From contig DASZWQ010000185.1 of assembly GCA_035546535.1 (NCBI GenBank), positions 1 to 64,000 on the forward strand: a stretch of 64,000 nt of DNA, read 5' to 3'. The DNA comes from Pirellulales bacterium. GTDB lineage: Bacteria; Planctomycetota; Planctomycetia; Pirellulales; JACPPG01. The first letter of the stretch is position 1. Every line of letters starts with the position of its first letter. The notes beneath the pieces are model-generated. The model searched no databases. It was not told where the DNA came from and saw only the letters and a program-made list of their open reading frames with translations. A program made the position numbers and the translations under genes. This document shows positions 1 through 9,045 of the stretch, piece after piece.

Positions 1-2
1 TT

Positions 3-317
3 TCGATCATCATCGCGAACCTGGACGAAGTGCGACTCATCCAGGAGAAGAAGATCGAAGTGTCGGCCGCTGCTCCGGATTATCTGCTGTTCGACTGGCT
101 CGGCGAGCTTTTGTACCTCTTCGAGACCGAGCACCTGGTACTGGCCGATTTCGAAGTGAAAGTCACGAAGGAGGGGCTGTCGGCCGTCGCGCGCGGCGAA
201 TCGTTTGATCCCGCGCGCCACGTGCCGGCGCACGAGGTGAAGGCTATTACCTACCATGCGTTGAAGTGCGAGCCTATGGCCAACGGTTGGATGGCCGAAG
301 TGATTGTCGATATTTAG
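3..317 (+). CDS. Archease, C-terminal part (cut by window start)
   Basis: The reading frame is open from the first bases of the window and stops at 317, so the N-terminus lies outside. A GTG at 30 is only an internal codon in my view. About 104 residues are visible. The C-terminal run with VKAITYH followed by WMAEVIVDI is the archease signature, and a central WLGELLYLFETE segment fits the same family. Archease activates RtcB by promoting its guanylylation and turnover. The next gene is rtcB, 48 bases downstream on the same strand, which supports the call and suggests one transcript. Archeases are usually about 140 residues, so roughly a quarter is missing. Confidence 0.85.
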   Translation, partial: SIIIANLDEVRLIQEKKIEVSAAAPDYLLFDWLGELLYLFETEHLVLADFEVKVTKEGLSAVARGESFDPARHVPAHEVKAITYHALKCEPMANGWMAEVIVDI

Positions 318-365
318 CGATTGGATTTAGCGCCCGGAACCCGGCGCTTCAAGAGGTTACCGATT

Positions 366-1826
366 ATGGCAGACGCCTATCGCGGACCGCTCGAGCGCGT
401 CAACGATCATTGCTGGCGCATTCCGAAAAGCTATAAGCCGGGCATGCGCGTCGATGGGCTGATCTACGCCGATGACGCCATGATCGAGCTGATTCGCGGG
501 GACTCTGCGCCCGAACAGGTGGCGAACGTCGCCTTTTTGCCCGGCATTCAGCTCGCCAGCCTGGCCATGCCCGACATTCACTGGGGTTATGGTTTTTGCA
601 TCGGCGGTGTGTGCGCGACGGATCCCGAGGAGGGGGGCGTGATTTCGCCGGGCGGGGTCGGTTACGACATCAATTGCGGCGTGCGGTTGATGCGCACCAG
701 TCTCAGCTTCGCCGATGTGCAGCCCCGGTTGCAGCCGCTGGTCGAAGAGCTGTTCCGGCAGATTCCGGCCGGCGTCGGCGGTGAGGGGCGCTATCGTTAC
801 AGCCCACAGGAATTGCGGCAGTTGATGGCGGAAGGTCCGCGCTGGCTCATTCCGCGCGGCCTGGCGACCGAAAGCGATATCGACCATACCGAGGCGCATG
901 GTTGCCTGGAGGGCGCTCGCTCCGACCTGGTCAGCGCCCGGGCGATCGAGCGCGGCCGTTCGCAGTGCGGAACGTTGGGCGCGGGAAATCACTTTCTGGA
1001 AGTGCAGGTCGTCGACGAAGTGTTCGACGAGCAAGCCGCCGAGACGATGGGACTCGCCCAAGACCAGGTGTGCGTGATGATTCACTCGGGGTCACGCGGC
1101 TTGGGCTACCAGGTGTGCGACGATGCGCTGCGCGACTTGCGCGGCGCGCCTGAAAAGTACGGTATCGCGCTACCGGACCGGCAGCTTGTGTGCGCCCCGA
1201 TCGACAGTCCCGAGGGAGAACATTACCTGGGCGCGATGCGCGCCGCGGCCAATTACGCCTGGTGCAATCGGCAATTGCTCATGCAGCAGGCCCGCGAGGT
1301 CTTTCAAACCGTCTTCGGGCGTTCGTGGGAATCGCTGCGCATGAGCCTGGTCTATGACGTGGCGCACAACATCGCGAAATTCGAGCAGCATCACGTCGGC
1401 GGCAAGACCAAGCGCGTGTGGGTCCATCGCAAGGGAGCAACCCGGGCGTTTCCACCGGGCCATGCCGAAGTGCCGGACATGTACCGCGCCATCGGCCAGC
1501 CGGTGATCATTCCCGGCGACATGGGGCGGGCCAGTTGGGTGCTGGCGGGGCAGGATGGTAGTATGCAGCAGACGTTCGGTTCGGCCTGCCACGGCGCCGG
1601 CCGGATGCTGAGCCGCACGGCCGCGGCGAAGCTGGCACAAGGCCGCCGCATCGACGCCGAACTGGCCGAGCGCGGCGTCATCGCCCGGGCACGCAGTTGG
1701 AAAGGACTGGCCGAGGAACAGCCCGCGGCCTACAAGGACGTGAACCACGTCGTCGACGTCGTACACCGTGCGCAGCTGGCGAAGAAGGTCGCCCGCATGC
1801 GGCCGATCGGCGTGATCAAAGGCTGA
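366..1826 (+). CDS. rtcB: RtcB-type tRNA/RNA-splicing ligase
   Basis: RtcB joins RNA 2',3'-cyclic phosphate or 3'-phosphate ends to 5'-OH ends using GTP and Mn2+, with a guanylylated histidine. The 486-residue protein shows GGVGYDINCGVRL near residue 97 (metal ligands Asp101 and Cys104), GTLGAGNHFLEVQ, HSGSRGLGYQ, HNIAKFEQH, the VHRKGATRAFPPG segment, GDMGRASWVL and SACHGAGR, whose His409 is the expected guanylylation site. All the metal and nucleotide residues I can place are present. I chose the ATG at 366, preceded by an AAGAGG-like ribosome site; an in-frame TTG at 321 would add an unlikely tail. It follows archease, its known activator, so the pair looks like an RNA repair or tRNA maturation operon. 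Confidence 0.96.
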   Translation: MADAYRGPLERVNDHCWRIPKSYKPGMRVDGLIYADDAMIELIRGDSAPEQVANVAFLPGIQLASLAMPDIHWGYGFCIGGVCATDPEEGGVISPGGVGYDINCGVRLMRTSLSFADVQPRLQPLVEELFRQIPAGVGGEGRYRYSPQELRQLMAEGPRWLIPRGLATESDIDHTEAHGCLEGARSDLVSARAIERGRSQCGTLGAGNHFLEVQVVDEVFDEQAAETMGLAQDQVCVMIHSGSRGLGYQVCDDALRDLRGAPEKYGIALPDRQLVCAPIDSPEGEHYLGAMRAAANYAWCNRQLLMQQAREVFQTVFGRSWESLRMSLVYDVAHNIAKFEQHHVGGKTKRVWVHRKGATRAFPPGHAEVPDMYRAIGQPVIIPGDMGRASWVLAGQDGSMQQTFGSACHGAGRMLSRTAAAKLAQGRRIDAELAERGVIARARSWKGLAEEQPAAYKDVNHVVDVVHRAQLAKKVARMRPIGVIKG

Positions 1827-1835
1827 GCGCGAAGC

Positions 1836-1947
1836 GATGAGTGATGAGTGCGGAGTGATGAGTGATGAGTGCGGAGTGATGAGTGATGAGTGATGAGTGA
1901 TGAGTGATGAGTGAGGAGTGATGAGTGATGAGTGATGAGTGATGAGC
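1836..1947 (+). repeat. 16-copy 7-bp tandem repeat (GATGAGT)
   Basis: Sixteen head-to-tail heptamers of GATGAGT fill the space between rtcB and the next gene. Three units are variants (GCGGAGT twice, GAGGAGT once) and the last is GATGAGC. Every unit contains overlapping ATG and TGA, so no long plus-strand frame survives. The minus strand reads as an artificial Ser/Leu/His/Thr-rich run. A short degenerate relative lies near 3810-3840. Copy number is likely to vary by slippage. Confidence 0.95.
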
Positions 1948-2000
1948 GGAACGAACGGCGCGACGACGTTGCGCTGCAATTAGGAGGGGCGAGGGCCACC

Positions 2001-2573
2001 ATGCGATCCTTGCGTTGCGTCTTGGTGCTTAGTGGCGTTGTATTGGTGTTTGGCGGTCGCGTGCGCGCGGAAGAAGCGGACGCTGCTCTTCAGCAGGAGG
2101 CCAAAGTGGAAGCCGCACTGCGGACGTTCTATAGCGGGATCGCAAACCGTGATGCGGATGCGGTGCGGTCGGTGATCGATCCGTCGAACATCATGATCGA
2201 CCATCTCGTCGAGGGGGGTGCGCCGTCGGTTAGGCTGGAAAAGATTGACATTGCTGATCCCAAGTCTTTATTGCCCCCAGAGGGCAATCACGACTGGGAA
2301 AACGTGCAAATCAAGGATGTCAAAGTCGCTATCGCCAGGCCCATGGGGGCTGTCGCGCATGCGAGTTTGATCCTGTTCACCCCCGTGGACGACGAGCAGA
2401 TTGCGACGTGGAAATCGATACTGGATCGCGAGGGCAAGGAGATGCGTCCCACGGATCGAGAGGAACTGAACTGGTTTATCACCGAGCGCGCCATAAGCTT
2501 CGAAATCTTTGCCACGCTTGTCAAAAAGGGGGACGGCAAGTGGCGGATCATCTGTCTTTCGTTTCCGAGATAG
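2001..2573 (+). CDS. Secreted NTF2/SnoaL-like protein
   Basis: A 190-residue protein with a clear signal peptide (MRSLRCVLVLSGVVLVFGG, cleavage expected near the RVRAEE segment). The mature part has the pattern of the NTF2/SnoaL fold: an initial helix with ALRTFYSGIANRDADAVRSV, then beta-rich sequence ending in GDGKWRIICLSF. I chose the ATG at 2001 because a strong TAGGAGGGG ribosome site sits 11 bases upstream; the longer frame from 1932 would translate part of the heptamer array. Proteins of this fold include enzymes and ligand binders, and no catalytic residues can be assigned here, so the substrate is unknown. It is probably periplasmic or secreted. Confidence 0.7.
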   Translation: MRSLRCVLVLSGVVLVFGGRVRAEEADAALQQEAKVEAALRTFYSGIANRDADAVRSVIDPSNIMIDHLVEGGAPSVRLEKIDIADPKSLLPPEGNHDWENVQIKDVKVAIARPMGAVAHASLILFTPVDDEQIATWKSILDREGKEMRPTDREELNWFITERAISFEIFATLVKKGDGKWRIICLSFPR

Positions 2574-2596
2574 CATCATTCTGTTAGGGCAAAGAT

Positions 2597-3724
2597 TTGG
2601 CACGTGTCGTTTTAGCAATGTCGGGCGGGGTCGATTCCAGTGTGGCTGCGCACTTGCTGCGCGCGGCCGGGCACGAGGTGATCGGCGTCTTCATGCGGCA
2701 TGGCGAAACCGCCGAAGCGTCGTGCGCGACTGATGCGGTCAGCGCGGGCGCTCAAACCGGCGGGCAGTTGCCGATTCTCTCCACACGCCTTGGCCACAAG
2801 CAGGGGTGCTGCACAGCGAGCGACGCTGCCGACGCGCGCCGCGTGGCCGATCGGCTGGACATTCCCTTCTATGCGCTCGACTTTCGCGACGACTTCGGCC
2901 GGATCATGGACTATTTCGTCGACGAGTACACCGCCGGCCGCACGCCCAACCCGTGCGTGATGTGCAACAACTGGCTGAAGTTCGGCACGCTGGCCGATTA
3001 CGCCGATAGTGTCAGCGCCGATTTCATCGCCACCGGGCATTACGCGCGGCTGATTCGCACCGATGAGGACGCCCTGCCGGCGCTCGTGCGCGCGGTCGAC
3101 CCGAGCAAGGATCAGTCGTACGTGCTGTTCGGCATCAATCGCGAGATTCTCCGCCGCGTGCTCTTGCCGGTCGGCGATTTTCCCAAGAGCGAGATTCGCG
3201 CCCGGGCGCGTGAGCTGGGCCTGCGCGTGGCCGACAAACAAGACAGCCAGGAAATCTGCTTCGTCACCGACGACTATGCCGACTTCGTCCGCCGCCGGCG
3301 CGGCGACGTCGATCTGTCGGGCGAAATCGTTACGACCGACGGCCAGGTCGTCGGCCGGCACGAGGGGATCGAAAACTTCACGATCGGGCAGCGCAAGGGG
3401 TTGGGCATCGCGTTTGGCACGCCGCGGTACGTCGTGCGGCTGGAACGAGACTCGCGCCGCGTCGTGATCGGGACGCACGAAGAATTGGCCTGCCGAAGCC
3501 TGGCGGCGCGTGACGTGAACTGGCTTATCGAGGCGCCGCGCGCGCCCTTCCGCTGCCACGTGAAGATTCGCTATCTCAGCCAGCCGGTGGCCGCCACGGT
3601 CGAACCATGCGGCGACGATCGCTTCACCGCGCTACTTGATGAGCCGAAGCATGGCGTCGCCCCGGGACAGGCGGCCGTTTGCTACGACGGCGACCGCGTG
3701 CTCGGTGGCGGCTGGATCGAATAG
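2597..3724 (+). CDS. mnmA: tRNA-specific 2-thiouridylase MnmA
   Basis: MnmA adds sulfur to C2 of uridine 34 in tRNA-Lys, -Glu and -Gln, taking sulfur from a persulfide relay. The 375-residue protein starts at a TTG (MARVVLAMSGGVDSSVAAHL). It shows the PP-loop SGGVDSS, the nucleophile region TPNPCVMCN (Cys123 aligns with E. coli Cys102), FIATGHYAR, the second catalytic cysteine in QEICFV (Cys221), and GQRKGLGI. Compared with E. coli the segment between residues 35 and 75 is about 25 residues longer and contains a Cys-Cys pair (GCCTASDAADA). The TTG start is the first usable start that keeps the beta strand before the PP-loop. It stands 23 bases after the NTF2-like gene, so they may be co-transcribed. 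Confidence 0.96.
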   Translation: MARVVLAMSGGVDSSVAAHLLRAAGHEVIGVFMRHGETAEASCATDAVSAGAQTGGQLPILSTRLGHKQGCCTASDAADARRVADRLDIPFYALDFRDDFGRIMDYFVDEYTAGRTPNPCVMCNNWLKFGTLADYADSVSADFIATGHYARLIRTDEDALPALVRAVDPSKDQSYVLFGINREILRRVLLPVGDFPKSEIRARARELGLRVADKQDSQEICFVTDDYADFVRRRRGDVDLSGEIVTTDGQVVGRHEGIENFTIGQRKGLGIAFGTPRYVVRLERDSRRVVIGTHEELACRSLAARDVNWLIEAPRAPFRCHVKIRYLSQPVAATVEPCGDDRFTALLDEPKHGVAPGQAAVCYDGDRVLGGGWIE

Positions 3725-3754
3725 CTGCTGATTTGCAGCCGATGAAAAGACAAT

Positions 3755-3956
3755 GCCACAGAGGTCTCCGAGGGCACCAAGAGAAGATGGCAGAGTTTCA
3801 GCTTGAAAGTGATGAACGATGAGTGCTAAGTCATGAGCGAAAGACATTCGTCTGGTCGCCCAAGCCGTCGGCATTCGGAGCTTTTCCGAGTCCAACATTC
3901 ACCATTCATTTTTGCATTCATCATTTCTTCTCGGTGATCTCTGTGCCCTCGGTGGC
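3755..3956. repeat. Facing copies of a CACAGAG...GAGGGCAC intergenic repeat
   Basis: The gap between mnmA and the exporter has two diverged copies of one short element in inverted orientation. The left copy (3755-3786) starts GCCACAGAGG and runs through GAGGGCACCAAGAGAAG. The right copy (3925-3956) is its reverse-complement counterpart, CTTCTCGGTGATC through GTGCCCTCGGTGGC. Between them is a degenerate stretch of the GATGAGT heptamer. I recall similar sequences scattered in planctomycete intergenic regions, but this was not searched. Confidence 0.6.
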
Positions 3957-3964
3957 AAATCTTC

Positions 3965-6385
3965 TCAGCTATCCACGGCGGCCAGCGACTTCTCTTCGGC
4001 CGGCACTTGCTCCGGCTGCCGGCGGATGCCGTGCGTGAAGAAGCGCCCCAATGGCCCCGCCAGGATCGCGGGCATCAGCACCAGGTCCGCGAATAGACCC
4101 CACGAGAGCAAAAGCAGCATCAAGAGGCCGAACATACGTGTCGGCACGAACGAGCTCAGCCCGAAGACCGATAGCCCGAGGCCGACGATGATGGAACTTT
4201 GCGCCATAGCCACAGCGGCGTTGCGGTAGGCGTAAATCGCGGCGGTGCGGCGGTCGTATCCTTTGGCGATGCCGAAGCGAAACCACGTGATGTAATGCGC
4301 GGCATCATCGACCGAGACGCCCATCGCGACGCTGGCCGTCATCATGGTGCCGATGTCGACCACCACGCCGCCGTATCCCAAGATTCCGAATACCAGCGCC
4401 ATCGGCCAGACGTTGGGAAACATCACGAGCAAGCCGGCGGGCAGGCTGCGATAGACGACCGCCATCACGGCCGCCATGATCACGAAGGCCATGAAGAAGC
4501 TTTCGACCAGCCCTTCCAGCAGCGACCGCTCGGCCTTGTAGACGACGGGCGTTACGCCGGTGACCACGGCCGAGATGCCGTCGACCTTGGCTTCTTTCTC
4601 TGCATCGAGGTAGGGCTGCACCTCGCGATCGATGACGTGGACGAACTGGCCGTAATCGATATCCTCGCTGCCCACCAGGCGCAGGCTGATGCGCCACAGA
4701 TCTTCATCCAAGCCGTCGGCTTTTTCATGGCTCAGATAATCGCCTAACTCGTACTCGCGGCGATGCTCGGCGAGCTGCTTGTTGAAGACGTCGCGGCGGA
4801 CGTACTCGGGATTGCGCATCAGCAGTCGGCCGAAGGCCCCCCCCGTGGTGCGGCGCGACGTCTGCGCGGCCGACTCGTTCTCGGGCAGTGGAGGCGTAAA
4901 CGTGGCCGCCGACATGGTGCTCGACACCTCGGGCAGCGATTGCAGATGTTGCTGGATGCGATCGACCAGTTCCAGCCGCTCGAGAAAGCTGAGCTTGTTG
5001 GTGTGGTTGTCGAATACCAGCACCACCTCGGTCGGTACCAGCCCGCCCAAATGCTGCTCGAGCCAATCGTAGTGCTTGACCACTTCGGCATCGGGCGAGA
5101 ACAGATTGGCAATGCTCACCGAGGTGCGGATCCACCAGGCGCCGATGCCAAAGCCGACCAGCGTCACGGCAAACGCTACGCAGACCCAACCGTTGTGCCG
5201 GACGATACCCCAGGCCATCCGCAGGCCGACGCGATTTAAAAACTTCGGGTGTCGCGACATTTCCAACGGATCCGCCGGCGGAGGGGGCGCGAGCCTTGGG
5301 GGCCACAGCTGCAACGCGGACGGTACGCACGAGAACAACAACGTCAGCGTGGCCATCACGCCGATCGAGGCGTAAAAGCCGAACGACCGAATCGGCACGA
5401 GCTCGCTGGTGCACAGCGAAGCCAGGCCGATGGCCGTCGTGCCGGCCGACAGGGTGCAAGGAACCCAGGCACGCTTGACGGCGCGTTCGGCGGCGCCGGC
5501 CAGCCCACCGTCGTGCACCGCGTTGCGGTAGTAATTGATGATGTGGATCGCGCCCGAGAGCGACGCCGTATAAACCACCGGCGGCATCGTGTACAGGATC
5601 GCGTCCATCGAGCTGCCGGTGAAGTACACCAGCGACAGCGAAATCACGGCGCTGTACACGGCGCAGGCGATAATCAGCACCGTCAGATACATTTGCCGCA
5701 TGCACCAGTACGAAAGTCCCAGGCCGACCAGCGCCGAGAACAGCGCGAGTTGTCGCAGAGTCTTCTGTCCTTCCAGGTCGATGGCCACGTTATCGACCGG
5801 CGGTCCGCCCATGTAGATTTCGCTGCGTGGCAGGCCCGTAGCCAACTCGGCGGCGCGATAGAGCTCGTCGAGCGTGTAGTGCAGCTTGTCCTGGGCGTGT
5901 TGCGTGAGCGATACGACGGCACTGGTCTGTTTTCCATCCTTACCGACCAGCAAACCTGACAGACGCTTGATGGCTTCGGAACGCGGCAGATTAGTGGGGG
6001 GATCGGTCAACCGCCGCACCAGTTCGGGCCCGGTGAGAACGCTGGAAAAGAGCGAAGTGTCGATCGGCGTCTGGTCCTGCTCGGACCGCGGCGCGACGAG
6101 CCGGGCGAATTTTTCGACGCGCGGATCGTCGAGCGTTGCGCCCTGCCAACTGACGAGGACCTGCGTCTCGTTTTCGAAATGCGCTTGGAACCAGCGATAA
6201 TCCTTGGTTTCGGAGAACGTGGCGGGCAGCCAATCCTTGACGTCGTTGCGATTGGTCTGCGCAGCCCGATTGGCCCCAAAAATGAGCACCGGGAAGACGA
6301 CCAGGACCGTGGCGAGAATCGCCCGGCTATAGCGCTGATAAAAGGTAGGTTTCGCGGCGGATGCAAGCTGTTGCGGCCGATTCAT
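3965..6385 (-). CDS. MMPL/RND-superfamily transporter
   Basis: An 806-residue membrane protein with the duplicated layout of RND/MMPL exporters. A first transmembrane helix (near residue 25) is followed by a periplasmic domain of about 200 residues, five or six helices, a cytoplasmic linker rich in proline, a second periplasmic domain with helices on each side, and a final helix bundle. The second half has ASVAMGVSVDDAAHYITWF, the typical helix-4 motif with acidic residues thought to relay protons. Family members export lipids, hopanoids or hydrophobic compounds; the substrate cannot be read here. I prefer the ATG at 6385 (MNRPQQLAS); an in-frame start at 6466 would add 27 unlikely residues. 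No periplasmic adaptor gene is adjacent, which is normal for MMPL types. Confidence 0.88.
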   Translation of the reverse strand: MNRPQQLASAAKPTFYQRYSRAILATVLVVFPVLIFGANRAAQTNRNDVKDWLPATFSETKDYRWFQAHFENETQVLVSWQGATLDDPRVEKFARLVAPRSEQDQTPIDTSLFSSVLTGPELVRRLTDPPTNLPRSEAIKRLSGLLVGKDGKQTSAVVSLTQHAQDKLHYTLDELYRAAELATGLPRSEIYMGGPPVDNVAIDLEGQKTLRQLALFSALVGLGLSYWCMRQMYLTVLIIACAVYSAVISLSLVYFTGSSMDAILYTMPPVVYTASLSGAIHIINYYRNAVHDGGLAGAAERAVKRAWVPCTLSAGTTAIGLASLCTSELVPIRSFGFYASIGVMATLTLLFSCVPSALQLWPPRLAPPPPADPLEMSRHPKFLNRVGLRMAWGIVRHNGWVCVAFAVTLVGFGIGAWWIRTSVSIANLFSPDAEVVKHYDWLEQHLGGLVPTEVVLVFDNHTNKLSFLERLELVDRIQQHLQSLPEVSSTMSAATFTPPLPENESAAQTSRRTTGGAFGRLLMRNPEYVRRDVFNKQLAEHRREYELGDYLSHEKADGLDEDLWRISLRLVGSEDIDYGQFVHVIDREVQPYLDAEKEAKVDGISAVVTGVTPVVYKAERSLLEGLVESFFMAFVIMAAVMAVVYRSLPAGLLVMFPNVWPMALVFGILGYGGVVVDIGTMMTASVAMGVSVDDAAHYITWFRFGIAKGYDRRTAAIYAYRNAAVAMAQSSIIVGLGLSVFGLSSFVPTRMFGLLMLLLLSWGLFADLVLMPAILAGPLGRFFTHGIRRQPEQVPAEEKSLAAVDS

Positions 6386-6535
6386 GCGCGCACTTTTGGC
6401 CAAGCGTGAAAGAAAACGAGCCCGGGCGTCAATGTTCCCGCTGCAATCGTCGCGCCAGGCAGCCACGAATTTCGACGGTCAGCTTAGCAAATCCGGCCTG
6501 CGGCGAATAACCCAAGTCCGCTGTGCCCCGACGAT

Positions 6536-7981
6536 TCACTCGCCGAGAGTGCTTTTGCGCCGCAGAATGTGATGATAATGCTGGGCGAAGCGGTGCGCCT
6601 CGTCGCGCACGTATTGCAGAAGGCGCAGCGCGTAAGAATGGCGGCTTAGCCGTAGCGGATCAGGGGCGTCACCCAGGTAGATTTCTTCCTCGCGCTTGGC
6701 CAGCGAGATGACTACCGGCGGTTCGATCGACAGCTCGCGAAACGCGGCCAGGGCCGCGTTGAGCTGGCCGCGGCCGCCATCGACCAGGAGCAGATCGGGA
6801 AATACTTCGCCCTCGTCTTCCAAGCGCTTAAAGCGGCGCGCGACCACCTCGTGAATGCTGGCAAAGTCGTCGATGCCCCCCACGCCGCGGATCTTGTAGC
6901 GCTTGTAGCCCGGCTTGAACGGCAGGCCATCGATGAATTGCACGAGGCTGGCCACGGTCTCGCCGCCGCCGAGGTGCGCGATGTCCACGCCTTCGATCGT
7001 GCGCAGCGTCTCGTCCAGCTTCAGTACTTTCTTCAGGCCCGCCAACCCCTTCTTCGGGTCGATGTAAAAGACCTCGGGCTGCACGTGCGTATCGAGCTCG
7101 CCGCGGCGGTCGAGCGTTTCCAGCGCAAAGATCTCGTCGCGCAGGCGAGCCGCCTTCTCGAATTTCAATTCCGTGGCGGCGGCCGCCATCTCGGCCCGCA
7201 TCTCTTTCAAGAGCGATGCCTTTTTCCCTTCCAGGAACATCCGCAGCCGGGCGATGTCGCGACGATATTCTTCCTTCGAGATGCGCAGGTTGCACGGTGC
7301 CGTACATTGTTGAATGCTGTGCAACAGGCAGGGCCGGAACCAGCGCCATTTGTCGTCGCCGTCTTCGATGTCCAGGCTGCAAGTGCGGAACTTGAAAATC
7401 TTCTGCAATACCTGGATCGCGCCGCGCAGGCTGCCGGCGCTGGCGAACGGGCCGTACAGCTTGGTGCCCCGGTCCTGCGGCTCGCGCGTGAATTCGACGC
7501 GTGGGAAATCCTCGCGAATGAAGATTTCCAGATAGGGAAAGCTTTTGTCATCCTTCAGGTCGCGGTTGTATTTCGGCTGCACGTCCTTGATCAGCCGCGA
7601 TTCGATCAACAGCGCGTCGACCTCGCTGTCGGCCTCGAGGAAATCGATATCCGCGATCTCGCGCACGAGATCCGCCGTGCGCTGGTCCTCGGCGGCCGCC
7701 TTCAGAAAGTAACTGCTGGCGCGCGAGCGCAAATTGACCGCTTTGCCGACGTAGATCACGACGCCGGCCGCATCCTTCATCAGGTAGACGCCAGGCGTTT
7801 GCGGGAACTCGCGCACCTTGCCGGCGGCATAGGCGAAACCAAGCGGCTCACTCGGCGCGGCCGCTTCCTGCTCAGGCTCATTGCCGGCCGAAGGCGCGTT
7901 CTCCCGGCGCTCGACGGGCTCGGGAGTGCCGTCGGCGGGTACGTCGTCAAGCGGCGGTGTATTTCCCCCGGGCCTGGCCAT
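6536..7981 (-). CDS. uvrC: UvrC-like excinuclease subunit, short form without HhH domain
   Basis: UvrC makes both incisions in UvrABC nucleotide excision repair. The 481-residue protein has a low-complexity acidic and proline-rich N-terminus (to about residue 50), a GIY-YIG nuclease domain (GVYLMKDAAGVVIYVGKA), the cysteine cluster around CLLHSIQQCTAPC, a UVR helix pair (LKFEKAARLRDEI) and an RNase H-like C-terminal nuclease with GVDIAHLGGG, LLLVDGGRGQLNAA and RDEAHRFAQHYH. It stops at RRKSTLGE, exactly where other UvrCs enter the tandem helix-hairpin-helix domain. The usual family length is about 600 residues. The stop looks genuine, so the protein is either a planctomycete-type short UvrC or a C-terminal truncation. 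Confidence 0.92.
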   Translation of the reverse strand: MARPGGNTPPLDDVPADGTPEPVERRENAPSAGNEPEQEAAAPSEPLGFAYAAGKVREFPQTPGVYLMKDAAGVVIYVGKAVNLRSRASSYFLKAAAEDQRTADLVREIADIDFLEADSEVDALLIESRLIKDVQPKYNRDLKDDKSFPYLEIFIREDFPRVEFTREPQDRGTKLYGPFASAGSLRGAIQVLQKIFKFRTCSLDIEDGDDKWRWFRPCLLHSIQQCTAPCNLRISKEEYRRDIARLRMFLEGKKASLLKEMRAEMAAAATELKFEKAARLRDEIFALETLDRRGELDTHVQPEVFYIDPKKGLAGLKKVLKLDETLRTIEGVDIAHLGGGETVASLVQFIDGLPFKPGYKRYKIRGVGGIDDFASIHEVVARRFKRLEDEGEVFPDLLLVDGGRGQLNAALAAFRELSIEPPVVISLAKREEEIYLGDAPDPLRLSRHSYALRLLQYVRDEAHRFAQHYHHILRRKSTLGE

Positions 7982-8142
7982 GCCTGATGTTTCAACTCCG
8001 GTCGTCGAACGGTGCAGAAGGGAATCCTATGCGGCGCATCCATTATATCCGGTCAGCGAATTGTCGCATTTCCGATCGATCTGGGGAGGCATGCTTGATG
8101 GATTGCTCGCGCCGGCTTCGAGCGTGCTTTTGCGCACGCCGT

Positions 8143-8173
8143 TTGCAGTGACGTCGGAAAAATCCGTTATACT
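8143..8173 (+). promoter_or_regulatory. Candidate sigma-70 promoter before the hemerythrin-like gene
   Basis: TTGCAG at 8143-8148 and TATACT at 8168-8173 are separated by 19 bases, slightly longer than the ideal 17. Transcription would start near 8180, leaving a leader of about 120 bases before the chosen ATG at 8302. This is a weak call from hexamer matches only. Confidence 0.35.
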
Positions 8174-8301
8174 TGAGGTATCGAAGTATGTTCTCAAATA
8201 GCTATCGCGATAGTGCGTCGGGGCGATCAAGCGGGCATTCGGTCGAAGACCAGCGCGGTGGTCAGCCATCCACCAGCGCCGTACTGGAAGAAGGTGCACC
8301 G

Positions 8302-8757
8302 ATGAATCAACGCGACATCGCTCAACAGACCCTGCTCGAACAGAATCTTTTGACCAACATCACCCAGGCCATTCGCACGACGATCGCTTGGGAGCCGCGC
8401 GGTACCGACCTGGGCGGCAAGCTGCGCAGCTTGCGGTTCATCACGGCCTCGCTGGAAAGACATCTCGACCACCTGATGGACCTGGAAGAGTACGACGGCT
8501 ACATGTCGGCGGCGCAAGAGTCGAGCCCGAACCTGGCCGAGAAGATCACCGCGCTGCGTGATGAGCACGAGCACTTCCGTGACGGCGTACACCGCCTGGT
8601 CGCCAAGCTGGACCGCATCGACAACGACGATCGGACCGGCCTGGAAAAAGTGTGTGTCGAGGTGGGCGATCTGCTCAGCCGCATCGACGAGCACACCCGT
8701 CGCGAGGCCGACCTCTTGCAGGAGGCCTTCCTGCGCGACGAGGGGGGCGAGGGCTAA
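8302..8757 (+). CDS. Hemerythrin-like (HHE) protein
   Basis: A 151-residue, mostly helical, soluble protein. Metal-ligand spacing of the HHE hemerythrin fold is visible: a histidine pair in LERHLDHLMDLEEYDGY, a DEHEHFRDGVHRLV helix, and DEHTRREADLLQEAF at the C-terminus. Such domains bind a di-iron centre and serve in oxygen, NO or iron sensing and storage. I chose the ATG at 8302, with AAGAAGGT upstream; an earlier in-frame ATG at 8188 would add a Ser/Gly-rich leader without structure. No partner gene is adjacent, since the next gene is almost 300 bases away. Binding of iron rather than another metal is inferred from the family. Confidence 0.75.
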   Translation: MNQRDIAQQTLLEQNLLTNITQAIRTTIAWEPRGTDLGGKLRSLRFITASLERHLDHLMDLEEYDGYMSAAQESSPNLAEKITALRDEHEHFRDGVHRLVAKLDRIDNDDRTGLEKVCVEVGDLLSRIDEHTRREADLLQEAFLRDEGGEG

Positions 8758-9045
8758 CCGCCGCCGCTCCTGCGAACCGGACAATTTGGCAGGCACAGCC
8801 TAGCTCGGGCATGTTCCCCTCCAGGAGAGGTCGGACGCCGGCCGATGAACCGGTTAGCCAGACGCTAGCCGGGCCGGAGCGCAAACCGCTCGTTTTTCGC
8901 TGCGCGCCACGTAGACTCGGCCGACACGCTTTGGCTACAATTCGTCCTAGCGGGGGTTATCGTTTCCCACCAGGGTGCCTGCCTCCCTCGAAAGCCCCAC
9001 CGCTCGCTGGCGCAACCATCCACCGGCACGATCAGGAGCGTTACG

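Noticed and set aside
1836-1947. CRISPR array
   Set aside because: The units are 7 bases head to tail without spacers, and no cas-like gene is present in the window.
1730-2002. Minus-strand frames with repeated HHSSL-type peptides
   Set aside because: They are translations of the 7-bp tandem array in the antisense direction, not proteins.
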